A DNA stretch of 64,000 bases from Frondihabitans sucicola (GTDB taxonomy: Bacteria > Actinomycetota > Actinomycetes > Actinomycetales > Microbacteriaceae), in contig NZ_AP027732.1 of the NCBI RefSeq assembly GCF_030296615.1, forward strand, positions 2,609,042 through 2,673,041, written 5' to 3'. Below, in pieces: positions 38,684 to 53,670 of the stretch; position 1 is the stretch's first letter, and each line of letters begins with the position of its first letter. The translations under genes and the position numbers were made by a program. The notes under the pieces were generated by a model. The model searched no databases, was not told the origin of the DNA, and saw nothing but the letters and a program-made list of their open reading frames with translations.

Positions 38684-38762
38684 GAAATCGAAGGGGATTT
38701 TCGCCGGCCCGGTTTTTTCATCGTGATCGGAGGGGCATCCTGCCAGAATCCCCTTCGATTTC
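38684..38762. repeat. inverted-repeat element, copy 3 of 4
   Basis: GAAATCGAAGGGGATT (38684-38699) and its exact complement (38747-38762) enclose 47 nt that include a T6 run. The copy sits between the convergent pgl and rbpA genes, with a terminator on each side. The edges TTCG (left) and GCCAG (right) of the interior are shared with other copies; the centre is not. Confidence 0.88.
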
Positions 38763-38848
38763 TGGAGGAGGAGAGGAGAGGGGTGGGGTGCGGCGCGGAG
38801 GCGAGCGGTGCGCAGGAGTGCGAGCCGGGTGCAGTGCGGAGCGCACGA

Positions 38849-38880
38849 CGAAGGCCCCCGGCTGCTGCCGAGGGCCTTCG
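38849..38880 (-). terminator. terminator of the rbpA operon
   Basis: CGAAGGCCC-C-CGGC pairs with GCCG-A-GGGCCTTCG around a TGCT loop, with one internal mismatch, 8 nt after the rbpA stop on the reverse strand. Confidence 0.75.
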
Positions 38881-38888
38881 GGGTGGTG

Positions 38889-39257
38889 CTACTTCTTGGC
38901 GGGAACCTTGCCGCGACGCTCGCGGAGCTGCTGGAGCGCTTCGTCGAGCAGCTGGGCGGCCTCTTCTTCGGTGCGGCGCTCTTTGACGTACGCGAGGTGC
39001 GTCTTGTAAGGCTCGAGCTTGGCGACGACCGGAGGGTTGTCTTTGTCGCGGCCGGCCGGCAGACCGGTCGACGGCGAGTCGACGGTCTCGGGGATCTCCT
39101 CTTCGGGAACGTTGGCCGCGAAGTGACGGACGACCTCGTTGCCCAGGGCATCCCAGTAGGAGATCGTGATGCGCTCGGCGTGGAAGCCGCGATCTTGTTC
39201 TCCCATCGGGCCGGCGCCGACGCGGGACCCTCGAATTGCGCTGCCGCCTGATGCCAT
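38889..39257 (-). CDS. rbpA: RNA polymerase-binding protein RbpA
   Basis: RbpA is an actinobacterial transcription factor that binds sigma and core polymerase and stabilises open complexes. The 122-residue protein has the N-terminal GGSAIRGSRVGAGP, the core FHAERITISYWDALGNEVVRHFA (core domain near residues 28-50) and the C-terminal sigma-interaction region KTHLAYVKERRTEEEAAQLLDEAL. Its start shares one base with the secG stop. Its dependence for promoters lacking strong -35 elements fits the promoters seen here (inference). Confidence 0.95.
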   Translation of the reverse strand: MASGGSAIRGSRVGAGPMGEQDRGFHAERITISYWDALGNEVVRHFAANVPEEEIPETVDSPSTGLPAGRDKDNPPVVAKLEPYKTHLAYVKERRTEEEAAQLLDEALQQLRERRGKVPAKK

Positions 39258-39508
39258 TACGAACCTGCCGTGAACTTGGTGATGAGGCCCAGGACCACGA
39301 TGGACGCGATCCAGATGAGGCCGAGGATGACGGTGATGCGGTTGAGGTTGCGCTCGGCAACCCCCGACGCACCGAGGTTGCTGGTGACACCGCCGCCGAA
39401 CATGTCGGACAACCCGCCGCCGCGACCGCGGTGGAGCAGGATGAGCAGGGTCAGCAGGAGGCTCGTGATGCCGAGCACCACCTGCAGTACGACCTGGAGA
39501 ATTTGCAC
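39257..39508 (-). CDS. secG: preprotein translocase subunit SecG
   Basis: SecG is a small membrane partner of SecYE. The 83-residue protein has two helices, VQILQVVLQVVLGITSLLLTLL and ITVILGLIWIASIVVLGLI, joined by the conserved HRGRGGGLSDMFGGGV loop. GTG 39508 has AAAGG upstream. It follows tpiA by 55 nt, the usual actinobacterial order, and overlaps rbpA by one base. Confidence 0.94.
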   Translation of the reverse strand: MQILQVVLQVVLGITSLLLTLLILLHRGRGGGLSDMFGGGVTSNLGASGVAERNLNRITVILGLIWIASIVVLGLITKFTAGS

Positions 39509-39563
39509 GGAAAACCTTTCGAGCGTCGGGCCGTCAGCAATTATAGCTTGACGCCTGCGAAAA

Positions 39564-40352
39564 CTAGACGCCGACGTGGTGCTGGAAGCGCACGATGCTG
39601 GCGAATTCGGGGATGTCGAGGCTGGCGCCACCGACGAGGGCCCCGTCGACGTTCGGCTCGCGCATGAACGCGGCGATATTGCCGGACTTCACGGATCCTC
39701 CGTAGAGGATGCGGGTCGCGGCCGCGGCATCCGCTCCGAGCACCTCGACGAGGGTCTCCCGGAGCGCAGCGCAGACCTGCTCGGCCTGGTCGGGCGTTGC
39801 GGCCTGACCGGATCCGATCGCCCACACCGGCTCGTAGGCGACGACGATCTCTGCGGTCCCGGGGATCGACGCGAGCGCTGCTCTGAGCTGTGCGACGGGG
39901 ACGGCACTCGGGCCGTGCTTCTCGAGGTCTTCAGCAGTTTCGCCGACGCACAGCACCGGGACGAGCCCGTTGCGATGTGCGGCAGCGACCTTCGACGCGA
40001 CGACCTCGTCGGTCTCGCCGTGGATCGTGCGGCGCTCCGAGTGCCCGACGATGACGTACTTGACGTCGAGACGGGCGAGGAAGGCGCCGGAGATGTCGCC
40101 GGTGTAGGCGCCGGAGTCGTTGTCGGACAGGTCTTGCGCGCCCAGCGAGAGCTCGAGCTTGTCTGCGTCGATGAGTGTCTGAACGCTCCGCAGATCGGTG
40201 AACGGCGGGAAGACCGCCGCCTCGACGCTCGCGTAGTCGTGCTTCGAGTCCTTGAGGCTCCAGGCGAGTTTCTGCACGAAGGCGATCGACTGGAGGTGAT
40301 CGAGGTTCATCTTCCAGTTGCCCGCGATGAACGGGGTGCGTGCGTTTACCAT
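39564..40352 (-). CDS. tpiA: triose-phosphate isomerase
   Basis: TpiA interconverts glyceraldehyde-3-phosphate and DHAP. The 262-residue protein has AGNWKMN with the catalytic Lys, VIVGHSERR with the catalytic His, [12 protein letters not shown] with the catalytic Glu and YGGSVKSGN for phosphate. Its ATG overlaps the pgk stop by 7 nt, so the gap-pgk-tpiA-secG-rbpA set is tightly coupled. Confidence 0.97.
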   Translation of the reverse strand: MVNARTPFIAGNWKMNLDHLQSIAFVQKLAWSLKDSKHDYASVEAAVFPPFTDLRSVQTLIDADKLELSLGAQDLSDNDSGAYTGDISGAFLARLDVKYVIVGHSERRTIHGETDEVVASKVAAAHRNGLVPVLCVGETAEDLEKHGPSAVPVAQLRAALASIPGTAEIVVAYEPVWAIGSGQAATPDQAEQVCAALRETLVEVLGADAAAATRILYGGSVKSGNIAAFMREPNVDGALVGGASLDIPEFASIVRFQHHVGV

Positions 40353-41556
40353 CCGAGGACCTCCAGGCCGGGGAGTTTCTTGCCCTCGAGGAACTCGAGG
40401 CTTGCTCCACCGCCGGTGGAGATGTGTCCGAACTGGTCGTCGCGGAAGCCCAGCGCGCGAACGGCGGAAGCAGAGTCGCCGCCGCCGACGACACCGAGGC
40501 CGTCGACCTTGGTGAGCGCGTCGGCGACCACGCGAGTGCCGGCCGCGAACGCCTCGAACTCGAACACGCCCATGGGGCCGTTCCAGAAGACCGTCTTCGA
40601 CGCCGTGATGATGTCGGCGAACGCCGACGCGGTGTCGGGACCGATGTCGAGCCCGATTCCCTGCGGGCCGAAGGCTGTCGACTCGATGGCATCGGCGGCC
40701 ACGGTCTCGTGGTCGGCGTCGGCGGAGAAGGAGGACGCCACGACGACGTCGGTGGGCAGGATCAGCTTCACGCCGCGCTCCTGGGCGTCCGTCACGTATC
40801 CGCGAACCCGCTCGAGCTGATCCTGCTCCAGGAGGCTCTTGCCGACCGCGTGCCCCTGAGCGGCGAGGAAGGTGAACAGCATGCCGCCGCCGATGAGCAA
40901 GTTGTCGACTCGCGGAAGCAGGTGCTCGATGACCCCGAGCTTGTCGGAGACCTTCGACCCGCCGAGCACGACCGTGTAGGGCCGCTCGGGCGTCTCGGTG
41001 AGGCGATCGAGGACTTTCAGTTCGGTCTCGATGAGCGAACCGGCGGCGGACGGGAGCAACTGCGGCAGGTCGTAGACGCTGGCCTGCTTGCGGTGGACGA
41101 CCCCGAAGCCGTCGGAGACGAAGGCCTCGCCGAGAGCGGCGAGCTGCTCGGCGAAGGCCTTCCGCTCGCCGTCGTCCTTCGAGGTCTCGGCTGCCTGGAA
41201 CCGAAGGTTCTCGAGCACCGTGATCTGCCCGTCGGTGAGCGCCGCGACGGCAGCGGTCGTGGCCTCCCCCGTCGTCTCGGGCGCGAAGCCCACCGACTTG
41301 CCGAGCAGCTCGCTGAGGCGCTGCGCGACGGGAGCCAGGCTGTACTCGGGCTTCGCTTCGCCGTCGGGTCGCCCGAGATGGGAGATGACGACGACACGGG
41401 CGCCGGCGTTGATCAGGGTGTTGAGGGTTCCGAGGAGGCGCGGACGCGACCGTCGTCGGTGATGACGCCGTCTTTCAACGGGACGTTCAGATCACACCGG
41501 ACGATGACGCGCTTGCCGGCCAGGTCGCCGAGGGACTCGAGGGTACGAAGAGCCAT
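40346..41556 (-). CDS. pgk: phosphoglycerate kinase (one-base frameshift)
   Basis: Pgk makes ATP from 1,3-bisphosphoglycerate. The repaired protein has about 403 residues. The N-terminus is [13 protein letters not shown], the middle has [16 protein letters not shown], and the C-terminal nucleotide domain has [29 protein letters not shown] and [14 protein letters not shown]. The frame breaks near 41438 where CC should be CCC ([14 protein letters not shown]). ATG 41556 follows gap by a 56-nt gap. Confidence 0.95.
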
Positions 41557-41612
41557 GTGTTGTGCTGCCTAACGGTTCGTGCGGCGGGTGCTGAGCCTGT
41601 CGTCGGGCGGCG

Positions 41613-42728
<1,116 letters not shown>

Positions 42729-42750
42729 CTACGACAGTAGCGCAGGAGGC

Positions 42751-43374
42751 CTAGAAGACGAGGAGGCCGCCGGTCTTCGACGTGGCCGCCGTGTAGCGGG
42801 CCTGGACGTTCTCCCAGTTGGCGATGTTCCAGAACGCCTTGATGTAGTCGGCGCGGACGTTCTTGTAGTCGAGGTAGTACGCGTGCTCCCACACGTCGAG
42901 CATCAGCAGAGGCACGAGGCCGAACGGGACATTGCCCTGCTGGTCGAACAGCTGGAAGATGCTCAGCTTCTCGCCGAGGATGTCGTACGCCAGGACGGCC
43001 CAGCCGGAGCCCTGGACGCCGAGTCCGACCGCGGTGAAGTGAGCGACGAACTTGTCGAACGATCCGAACTGGTCGTCGATGACTGCGGCGAGCTCGCCGG
43101 TGGGCTTGTCGCCGCCGTCGGGGCTGAGGTTGGTCCAGAAGATGGAGTGGTTGACGTGGCCGCCGAGGTTGAACGCGAGGTCTTTCTCGAGTTTGTTCAC
43201 GTTCGCCAGGTTGCCCGTCTCGCGCGCTTCGGCGAGAGCTGCGACGGCGGTGTTCGCGCCGGTGACGTAGGTCTGGTGGTGCTTGGAGTGGTGCAGCTCC
43301 ATGATCTGGCCCGAGATGCTCGGTGCGAGTGCCGAGTAGTCGTAGGGCAGGTCGGGAAGAGTGTATTCAGCCAC
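42751..43374 (-). CDS. sodA: superoxide dismutase (Mn/Fe type)
   Basis: SodA converts superoxide to hydrogen peroxide and oxygen. The 207-residue protein has metal ligands in [11 protein letters not shown] (first His), HVNHSIFW (second) and [13 protein letters not shown] (Asp and third His). There is no signal peptide, so it is cytoplasmic. It lies between whiA and gap, a place occupied by other genes in mycobacteria. A reverse-strand TACACT at 43434-43439 is a possible -10. Confidence 0.96.
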   Translation of the reverse strand: MAEYTLPDLPYDYSALAPSISGQIMELHHSKHHQTYVTGANTAVAALAEARETGNLANVNKLEKDLAFNLGGHVNHSIFWTNLSPDGGDKPTGELAAVIDDQFGSFDKFVAHFTAVGLGVQGSGWAVLAYDILGEKLSIFQLFDQQGNVPFGLVPLLMLDVWEHAYYLDYKNVRADYIKAFWNIANWENVQARYTAATSKTGGLLVF

Positions 43375-43534
43375 GTTTTTCTCCTAGCTCAGAGGTCTCG
43401 AGCGCCGCGAAGGGGCTCGGATGGACGATTGTCAGTGTAGTGACGACTCAGCCGACGCGGATCGCTCGTTTCACGAACGCTCAGCAAACCCAGGGGGCCG
43501 TCGACCTGAATCGTCGGGCAGGATCGAGCCTCGG

Positions 43535-44515
43535 TCAGTCGAGGTCGAGGTCGGCGGGCAGGTTCGCCTCCGTGCCGGGAACCCCGGTGTCGGCGGCCTT
43601 CTTGTCGGCCATCGCGAGGAGCCTGCGGATCCTGCCTGCGACGGCGTCTTTCGTCATGGGAGGGTCGGCGTGGTGGCCCAGCTCGTCGAGGCTGGCGTCG
43701 CGGTGCGCCAGGCGCAGCTCGCCGGCATACCGCAGGTGGTCGGGGATGTCGTCGCCCAGGATCTCCATCGCACGGTCGACCCGAGCGCACGCGGCGACGG
43801 CGGCCTGCGCCGAACGCCGCAGATTGGCGTCGTCGAAGTTGACCAGGCGGTTCGCGGTCGCCCGGACCTCGCGGCGCTGGCGCAGCTCTTCCCAGTCGCT
43901 CACGCTCTTGGTGGCGCCCATCTGCGTGAGCATGGCGCTGATCGCTTCTCCGTCGCGGATGACGACGCGGTGCACTCCGCGCACTTCGCGGGCCTTAGCG
44001 GCGATACCGAGACGACCGGCGGCTCCGACGAGGGCCATGGCGGCCTCGTTGCCTGGGCAGACGACCTCGAGAGCCGCCGAACGACCAGGATCGGTGAGGC
44101 TGCCCTGAGCCAGGAAGGCGCCGCGCCAGATGGCGGCGAGGTCGTCGCGCGAGCCGGTGGTGAGCCGGTTGGGAAGGCCGCGGACCGGGCGTCGCCTGGC
44201 GTCCATCAGCCCGGTCTGCCGGGCGAGGGTCTCGCCGGCCTCATGGACGCGGACGAGGTAGTGGCTGGTGCGGCGCAGGCCGGTGGCGGCGATGACCGAG
44301 ACGTCGCTGCGGGCACCGTAGAGCTCTGCGAGGTCTTTCCGGACCCGTCGCGCGAGGAGAGCGCTGTCGAGTTCTGCCTCGACCGCGATCCTGCCCGAGA
44401 TCACGTGCAGCCCGCCCGCGAATCGAAGAACCGTCGCCACTTCGGCGGCCCGGACGGTGGTCTTCGAGACCTCCACGCGGGCGAGTTCTTCTTTGACGTC
44501 GGCAGTCTGAGCCAA
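43535..44515 (-). CDS. whiA: sporulation/cell-division regulator WhiA
   Basis: WhiA is a DNA-binding protein with a LAGLIDADG-like domain, required for sporulation septation in Streptomyces and linked to division and metabolism in other Gram-positives. The 326-residue protein starts [20 protein letters not shown], has the homing-endonuclease-like core [18 protein letters not shown] and a C-terminal HTH ([23 protein letters not shown] in two parts). TTG 44515 with AAGGA upstream fits the family start. It is in the uvrC-rapZ-whiA order. Confidence 0.95.
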   Translation of the reverse strand: MAQTADVKEELARVEVSKTTVRAAEVATVLRFAGGLHVISGRIAVEAELDSALLARRVRKDLAELYGARSDVSVIAATGLRRTSHYLVRVHEAGETLARQTGLMDARRRPVRGLPNRLTTGSRDDLAAIWRGAFLAQGSLTDPGRSAALEVVCPGNEAAMALVGAAGRLGIAAKAREVRGVHRVVIRDGEAISAMLTQMGATKSVSDWEELRQRREVRATANRLVNFDDANLRRSAQAAVAACARVDRAMEILGDDIPDHLRYAGELRLAHRDASLDELGHHADPPMTKDAVAGRIRRLLAMADKKAADTGVPGTEANLPADLDLD

Positions 44516-44620
44516 GACGGAATCCTTACGTTGTTCGGGATGGAGCGTGGTGCTACCGAGCTGGTGGGGCACGGGCTCGGGGCGGTGGACGCTGGTGTGC
44601 GTACCGCCCCTTCGGGAGTG

Positions 44621-45501
44621 CTACTCGCGGCCGAGGTCGCGATGTTTGACGCTGACGGCCACCCCGGGGAGCCCACGCAAGTGTGCGGCCAATTCGCCGA
44701 CGAGGGTCACCGATCGGTGTTTTCCGCCCGTGCAGCCAATGGCGATCGTAGCGTGTCTCTTGTTCTCACGCTGATATCCGGCCATGACCGGCTCGAGGGC
44801 GGCGCCGAAAGCGGTGATGAACTCGCTGGCCCCCGGCTGCTGCATGACGAAGTCGCTGACGGGCTGGTCGAGGCCGTTCTGCAACCGGAGCTCGGGGATC
44901 CAGAAGGGATTGGGGAGAAAGCGCGCGTCACCCACCATGTCGGCGTCGGCGGGCAGACCGTACTTGAAGCCGAAGCTGAGGACGGTGACCTGGACGCCCG
45001 CCGTCTCGGGGGCCGAGAACTTCTCGATGATCGACGTCGCGAGCTGGTGGATGTTGAGCTCGGACGTGTCGATGATGATGTCGCTGGACTCACGCAGCTC
45101 TTCCATTCGGCTTCGCTCGGCGAGGATGCCGTCGAGCAGGGTGCCGTCGCCCTGCAGCGGATGAGGCCGTCTCACCTGCTCGAAGCGCCTCACGAGGGCG
45201 GCGTCGGTGGCGTCGAGGAACAGGACGCGGACCTTCGTCGGCATGGACTCCTGGAGAGCTCTGACGGCCTCCTGTGCCTCGGAGAACAGTCGGCCGCCGC
45301 GGACGTCGACGACGGCCGCGATCTTCGGAAGGAGTCGCCCGCGCGCTCGGCGAGATCGATGAGCGGCCTCAGCATCTGCGCCGGCAGGTTGTCGACGACG
45401 TACCAGCCGAGGTCTTCGAGCGCGTTGCCGACAGTCGAACGTCCTGCTCCCGACATGCCGGTGACGATCAGGACGTCTTGTTGTTCGGATACGTCACTCA
45501 C
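44621..45501 (-). CDS. rapZ: RNase adapter/nucleotide-binding protein RapZ (one-base frameshift)
   Basis: A YvcJ/RapZ-family ATP/GTP-binding protein of about 293 residues. Walker A is [18 protein letters not shown], then [36 protein letters not shown] and the C-terminal signature [18 protein letters not shown]. The frame breaks near 45331 where CC should be CCC ([16 protein letters not shown]). GTG 45501 has GGAAGGG at 9 nt. In many actinobacteria a yvcK/CofD-like gene sits between rapZ and whiA; here the gap is only 105 bp, so it is absent. Confidence 0.94.
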
Positions 45502-45542
45502 GGACACGAGCCCTTCCGGTTGCCATCGAGATCGCGCCAATC

Positions 45543-47516
45543 CTATCCGTCGCCGCTCGTCGGCTCGTCGCTCAGAGCGTCGCCCGCGGCATCGTCGTCG
45601 GATTCTGCGGCGGTGCCGCCGTCGGATTCTGCAGCGGTGCCGAGCGCTGTCACGATGCTGCCCGCGAGCGTCGGACCGATGCCCTTGACCTCGGCGATGT
45701 CCTTCGCGGTGGCCTTCTTGAGTCGGGCCACCGATCCGAAGTGCTTGAGCAGGATCGCGACGCGCGTGGCGCCCAGCCCCGGGATCTCGGCGAGCTGGGT
45801 GGCGATGTCGCGTTTTCGGCGCTGGCGCTGGAACGTGATGGCGAACCGGTGCGCTTCGTCGCGAATGCGCTGGATGAGGAACAGGGCGTCGCTGTTGCGG
45901 GGCAGGATCACCGGGAAGTCGTCGTCGGGCAGCCAGATCTCTTCGAGTCGCTTCGCGATGCCGGCGAGCTGAATGCCGGTCACGCCGAGATCGTCCATGG
46001 CGCGCTGGGCCGCGGCGACCTGCGGCTGGCCGCCGTCGACGATGAGGAGGTTGGGTCGGTACGCGAAGCGCTTGCGCTGCTCCCCCACTTCTTCGACGGG
46101 TGCGAGCTCGTCGTCGAGCCGGGCCAGTCGCCTGGTGAGCGTCTGGTAGATGGATTCGGTGTCGTCGGTGGACGTGGGAATGCTGAACCGGCGGTACTGG
46201 TCTTTGCGGGGGAGGCCATCTTCGAAGACGACCATAGAGGCCACGATGTTGGTGCCCTGCAGGTGCGAGACGTCGTAGCACTCCATTCGCAAAGGAGCGT
46301 CGTGCATGCCGAGGGCTTCTTGGATGTCGGCGAGAGCGGTAGACCGAGTGGCGAAGTCGGCGCTCCGTTTGGTCTTGTAGAGCATCAGCGACTGGGCGGC
46401 GTTGAGAGTCGCCGTCTGCATCAGGTTCGCCTTGTCACCGCGCTGGGGCGTGTGGAGCTGAACCCGGCCGCGCACGCGACCGTCGCTGCTGCTGCCGGAT
46501 CGGAGCTCGGACAGCCAGGTCTCGAGGGCCTCGGCGTCGTCGGGCAGCGTCGGCACCACGATCTCTCGAGGCAGTTCGCCACCCTTGCTGTACACGTCTT
46601 GAAGCGCCTGCTCGACGATGTCACCGGTGGAGATGTCGATCTCCTTGTCGAGGACCCAGCCGCGGGCTCCTCGGACACGACCGCCACGGACCGTGAAGAG
46701 TTGGACGGCTGCGGCCAGCTCGTCTTCGGAGACGGCGAAGAGATCGAGGTCGACGGAATCGCGCAGCACCACGGCGGATTTCTCGAGGACGGCCTCGAGC
46801 GCCCCCACCTGGTCGCGGTACTTCGCGGCGTCCTCGTAGCGGAACTCTTCGGCTGCCACCTTCATGAGCCGCTGACGCTCGGCGATGACCTTGCGGTCGT
46901 AGCTGCCCATGAACCGGACGAACTCGTCGACGATCTTGCGGTGCTCCTCGATCGTGACACGACCGGAGCAGGGGCCTCCGCAGCGGCCGATCTGACCCGG
47001 GAAGCAGGGCTTTCCCGTCTGCATCGCCTTCTTGTAGCTGGAGTCGGAGCAGGTGCGGATCGGGAAGACCTTGATCATCAGATCGATGGTGTCGTGGACC
47101 GCCCAGATCTTCGGGAACGGGCCGAAGTACTTCGCTCCCTTGATCTTCGTGTTGCGCGAGACCATCACCCGCGGCGCCTCGTCGGCGAGCGTGATCGCCA
47201 TGAACGGGTAGGTCTTGTCGTCGCGGAATTTGACGTTGAACGGTGGATCGAACTCCTTGATCCAGGTGTACTCGAGCTGCAGCGCCTCGATGTCGGTGCC
47301 CACGACGGTCCACTCGACGCTGCGAGCGGTCAAGACCATGCGACGGGTGCGCTCGTGAAGGGAGGGCAGCGGGGCGAAGTAGTTGCTGAGACGCTGGCGC
47401 AGGTTCTTCGCCTTGCCGACGTAGAGCACCCGACCGCGCTCGTCGCGCCATCGGTACACGCCGGGCCGGGTCGGGATGTCGCTCGCCTTCGGGCGCCACG
47501 AAACGGTGTTGCTCAT
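45543..47516 (-). CDS. uvrC: excinuclease ABC subunit C
   Basis: UvrC makes both incisions in nucleotide excision repair. The 657-residue protein has the N-terminal GIY-YIG domain ([21 protein letters not shown]), a Cys-containing linker, a UVR motif ([21 protein letters not shown]), the RNase H-like endonuclease domain ([31 protein letters not shown]) and a C-terminal helix-hairpin-helix ([30 protein letters not shown]). The extreme C-terminus is an Asp/Ser/Ala-rich tail with two TAAESD repeats. It follows uvrA by 19 nt. Confidence 0.97.
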   Translation of the reverse strand: MSNTVSWRPKASDIPTRPGVYRWRDERGRVLYVGKAKNLRQRLSNYFAPLPSLHERTRRMVLTARSVEWTVVGTDIEALQLEYTWIKEFDPPFNVKFRDDKTYPFMAITLADEAPRVMVSRNTKIKGAKYFGPFPKIWAVHDTIDLMIKVFPIRTCSDSSYKKAMQTGKPCFPGQIGRCGGPCSGRVTIEEHRKIVDEFVRFMGSYDRKVIAERQRLMKVAAEEFRYEDAAKYRDQVGALEAVLEKSAVVLRDSVDLDLFAVSEDELAAAVQLFTVRGGRVRGARGWVLDKEIDISTGDIVEQALQDVYSKGGELPREIVVPTLPDDAEALETWLSELRSGSSSDGRVRGRVQLHTPQRGDKANLMQTATLNAAQSLMLYKTKRSADFATRSTALADIQEALGMHDAPLRMECYDVSHLQGTNIVASMVVFEDGLPRKDQYRRFSIPTSTDDTESIYQTLTRRLARLDDELAPVEEVGEQRKRFAYRPNLLIVDGGQPQVAAAQRAMDDLGVTGIQLAGIAKRLEEIWLPDDDFPVILPRNSDALFLIQRIRDEAHRFAITFQRQRRKRDIATQLAEIPGLGATRVAILLKHFGSVARLKKATAKDIAEVKGIGPTLAGSIVTALGTAAESDGGTAAESDDDAAGDALSDEPTSGDG

Positions 47517-47535
47517 CGGTGCTCTGGCTCGTTCT

Positions 47536-50515
<2,980 letters not shown>

Positions 50516-50522
50516 TCTGTCC

Positions 50523-50528
50523 ATTCTA
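50523..50528 (-). promoter_or_regulatory. -10 box of uvrA
   Basis: Reverse-strand TAGAAT overlaps the ATG at 50524 and ends 7 nt before GTG 50515, so it argues for the GTG start and a leaderless mRNA. I found no LexA-type palindrome (GAAC-N4-GTTC) next to it. Confidence 0.5.
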
Positions 50529-50590
50529 GGGAGGAGAAATGCGGTGGGTCTGGGCGGCGCTGGCTCGTGGTCGCGAGACACGCGCCGGAT

Positions 50591-51505
50591 TTACTCGAGC
50601 ACGGGCTGCAGGCGGGTGAGGCGGGCGGAGAGGTTCCAGAGGCGAGCCGCAGCCTTGCGGTTGCTGGCGTGTTTCTTGGCCTTGACGAGCGCCGGCGCAC
50701 CGGTGAGTTGGAACCAGCCGTCGGGGCCCCAGTATTCCCCGCCCTGGACGTCAGCGCCCACGGCCGCATAGCTCAGAGGTCGGGCCCCCTGGTCTTTGCC
50801 CTGGCACACGGTGCGCATGAGCCCGACGATCGGGGCCGGAAGCCACCGCCTGGTGACGATGCCAGGCCGCTTCTCGGTGAGATTCTCGAGAGCGAAGCCG
50901 GGGTGCGCCACCACGCTGCGGACGGATGATCCGGCTGCCCGGAGCCGTCGGTCGAGTTCGAAGCCGAAGGTCATCACGGCGAGCTTCGAGCGCGAGTACG
51001 CCGTGTAGCTGCGATACCGACTCACCAGCATGGGATCGTCGAGGTCGAGCCTCGCCCAGCGGTGGCTGATGCTGCCGAGGTGGACGATCCTGCCTGCTTC
51101 GGCCTGGGTCAGGGCGGGAAGGAGGTGCGCTATCAACGCGAAGTGGCCCAGATGGTTCGTGCCGAACTGCAGCTCGAAGCCGTCGGCGGTCGTCTGCCGC
51201 TTCTTCGAGCCGACCACGCCGGCGTTGGCCACAAGGGTGTCGACCGGGCCGCCCGCGATGATGCGAGCTGCTGCGGCTCGGATCGACGACAGGTCGGCAA
51301 GGTCGGTGACCACGATCTCGAGGTCGGCGTCGGGGATGCGCCTCCGCATGCTCTCTGCCGCGCGCGAGGCCCGACCCTCGTCTCGGCAGGCGAGCACGAC
51401 GCGTGCGCCGGTCGCGGCGACCTGTTCGGCGACGAAGTAGCCGAGACCGGCATTCGCGCCGGTGACCACCACTCGCGGCCTGAGCGGTGTGCGCTCAGCG
51501 GACAT
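50591..51505 (-). CDS. short-chain dehydrogenase/reductase
   Basis: A 304-residue SDR with a Rossmann fold: [17 protein letters not shown] for NAD(P), [11 protein letters not shown], the catalytic Ser in [12 protein letters not shown] and YxxxK as YSRSK. The 304-residue length and the [19 protein letters not shown] stretch match the retinol-dehydrogenase/protochlorophyllide-reductase-like subgroup. The substrate is unknown. Its start overlaps the uvrB stop by 11 nt, so it is cotranscribed with uvrB although no repair role is expected. Confidence 0.85.
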   Translation of the reverse strand: MSAERTPLRPRVVVTGANAGLGYFVAEQVAATGARVVLACRDEGRASRAAESMRRRIPDADLEIVVTDLADLSSIRAAAARIIAGGPVDTLVANAGVVGSKKRQTTADGFELQFGTNHLGHFALIAHLLPALTQAEAGRIVHLGSISHRWARLDLDDPMLVSRYRSYTAYSRSKLAVMTFGFELDRRLRAAGSSVRSVVAHPGFALENLTEKRPGIVTRRWLPAPIVGLMRTVCQGKDQGARPLSYAAVGADVQGGEYWGPDGWFQLTGAPALVKAKKHASNRKAAARLWNLSARLTRLQPVLE

Positions 51506-53561
51506 GGCCTGCGGCTTCCATTCCGCGAAGGTCTTTCTTCAGCTCGGCGACCTCGTCTCGCAGCCGACCCGCGAGCTCGAACTTGAGCTCGGCCGCCGCT
51601 TGCAGCATCTGGTCGTTGAGGTCGGCGATGATCGACTCGATGCTGCCCGCGGCGCTGGCCGCCTTGCCTTCTCGGCGGAGATCGGGTGTGGGCGCCCGCT
51701 TCGAGCCCTGACGACCGGCCAGGAGTTCGGCCGTGTCGGCACCCTCGCGGGCGAGGACCTCGGTGATGTCGGCGATCTTCTTGCGCAGCGGGGTGGGATC
51801 GATGCCGTGCTCGAGGTTGTAGGCGACCTGTTTCTCGCGCCGGCGGTCGGTCTCTTCGAGTGCCTGCTTCATCGAGTCGGTCATCTTGTCGGCGTACATG
51901 TGCACCTCGCCCGAGACGTTGCGGGCGGCACGCCCGATGGTCTGGATGAGGGACGTCGACGACCTCAGGAAACCTTCTTTGTCGGCGTCGAGGATGGCGA
52001 CCAGCGACACCTCGGGCAGATCGAGACCCTCGCGAAGCAGGTTGATGCCGACCAGCACGTCGTAGACACCCTGCCTCAGCTCGGTCAGGAGCTCGACGCG
52101 CCGCAGCGTGTCGACGTCGGAGTGCAGGTAGCGCACGCGCACGCCGGCTTCGGTGAGGAAGTCGGTCAGCTCTTCGGCCATCTTCTTGGTGAGCGTCGTG
52201 ACGAGCACACGCTCGTCGCGATCGACACGCAGGTTGATCTCTTCGAGGAGATCGTCGATCTGACCTTCGGACGGCTTGACGACGATCGCCGGGTCGATGA
52301 GGCCCGTCGGGCGGATGATCTGCTCGACGACGCTGTCGGTGATGCCGAGTTCGTACTTGCCCGGAGTCGCCGAGAGGTAGATCTTCTGCCCGACGCGGTC
52401 GAGGAATTCTTCGAACTTGAGCGGCCGGTTGTCGAGGGCGCTCGGCAGACGGAAACCGTGGTCGACCAAGGTGCGCTTGCGCGAGGCATCGCCCTCGTAC
52501 ATGGCCCCGATCTGCGGCACCGTGACGTGGGACTCGTCGATCACGACCAGGAAGTCGTCGGGGAAGTAGTCGAGCAGACAGTGGGGCGCCTCGCCTGGCG
52601 CTCGGCCGTCGATGTGCGCCGAGTAGTTCTCGATGCCGTTGCAGAAGCCGATCTGCTCCATCATCTCGAGGTCGAAGGTGGTGCGCATGCGCAGCCGCTG
52701 CGACTCGAGGAGCTTGCCCTGTTTGTCGAGTTCTTCGAGGCGTACGGCCAGCTCTTCTTTGATGGTGCCGATCGCGCGGTGCATGACGTCGGTGCCGGCG
52801 ACGTAATGCGAGCCGGGGAAGATCGAGACGGCGTCCATGCTGCGCACCACGTCGCCCGTCAGCGGGTGGAGGTAGTAGAGGGCCTCGATCTCGTCGCCGA
52901 ACATCTCGATTCGGACAGCGAGCTCTTCGTACATCGGGATGATCTCGATGGTGTCGCCGCGAACGCGGAAGTTGCCTCGCGAGAAGTCGATGTCATTGCG
53001 CTGATACTGCATGGCGACGAAGCGCCGGACGAGCTGGTCGCGCGGGATCTGCATGCCGACCTGGAGAGCGATCATCGCCTCCATGTAGCCCTCAGGGGTG
53101 CCGAGGCCGTAGATGCACGAGACCGTCGAGACAACGACGACGTCGCGGCGGCTCAGCAGAGAGTTGGTCGTCGAGTGCCGCAGGCGCTCGACCTCGGCGT
53201 TGATCGAGGAGTCTTTCTCGATGAAGGTGTCTGTCTGAGGCACGTACGCCTCGGGCTGGTAGTAGTCGTAATACGAGACGAAGTACTCGACCGCGTTGTT
53301 GGGGAAGAGCTCGCGGAACTCGTTCGCCAGTTGAGCCGCGAGGGTCTTGTTGTGAGCCAGAACCAGAGTGGGACGGTTGACCGCCTCGACGAGCCAGGCG
53401 GTGGTCGCCGACTTGCCGGTACCGGTGGCGCCGAGGAGCACCACGTCGGTTTCGCCCGCGTTGACACGGCCGGCGAGTTCAGCGATGGCGGCAGGCTGAT
53501 CGCCGCTCGGCTGGTACTCGCTGACCACTTCGAAGGGGCGGACGCTGCGAGTCGGTTCCAT
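51495..53561 (-). CDS. uvrB: excinuclease ABC subunit B
   Basis: UvrB is the helicase-like subunit that verifies damage and recruits UvrC. The 688-residue protein has Walker [16 protein letters not shown], the beta-hairpin region [19 protein letters not shown], Walker [15 protein letters not shown], helicase motif region [40 protein letters not shown] and a C-terminal UVR coiled coil ([19 protein letters not shown]). ATG 53561 follows TAGACT by 6 nt. Confidence 0.97.
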   Translation of the reverse strand: MEPTRSVRPFEVVSEYQPSGDQPAAIAELAGRVNAGETDVVLLGATGTGKSATTAWLVEAVNRPTLVLAHNKTLAAQLANEFRELFPNNAVEYFVSYYDYYQPEAYVPQTDTFIEKDSSINAEVERLRHSTTNSLLSRRDVVVVSTVSCIYGLGTPEGYMEAMIALQVGMQIPRDQLVRRFVAMQYQRNDIDFSRGNFRVRGDTIEIIPMYEELAVRIEMFGDEIEALYYLHPLTGDVVRSMDAVSIFPGSHYVAGTDVMHRAIGTIKEELAVRLEELDKQGKLLESQRLRMRTTFDLEMMEQIGFCNGIENYSAHIDGRAPGEAPHCLLDYFPDDFLVVIDESHVTVPQIGAMYEGDASRKRTLVDHGFRLPSALDNRPLKFEEFLDRVGQKIYLSATPGKYELGITDSVVEQIIRPTGLIDPAIVVKPSEGQIDDLLEEINLRVDRDERVLVTTLTKKMAEELTDFLTEAGVRVRYLHSDVDTLRRVELLTELRQGVYDVLVGINLLREGLDLPEVSLVAILDADKEGFLRSSTSLIQTIGRAARNVSGEVHMYADKMTDSMKQALEETDRRREKQVAYNLEHGIDPTPLRKKIADITEVLAREGADTAELLAGRQGSKRAPTPDLRREGKAASAAGSIESIIADLNDQMLQAAAELKFELAGRLRDEVAELKKDLRGMEAAGHVR

Positions 53562-53567
53562 AGAACA

Positions 53568-53573
53568 AGTCTA
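53568..53573 (-). promoter_or_regulatory. leaderless -10 box of uvrB
   Basis: Reverse-strand TAGACT ends 6 nt before the uvrB ATG. The spacer TGTTCT includes half of a LexA-like site, but no matching GAAC half is found. Confidence 0.45.
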
Positions 53574-53670
53574 CGAGTGACCACTGACACTGGGCCGACC
53601 GCGGGGCGGCGCCGGGGCTGCTGGCAGCGAACAGGGCGGGCGGGATCCTGCGCCCTGGAGGTTTTCGGCG

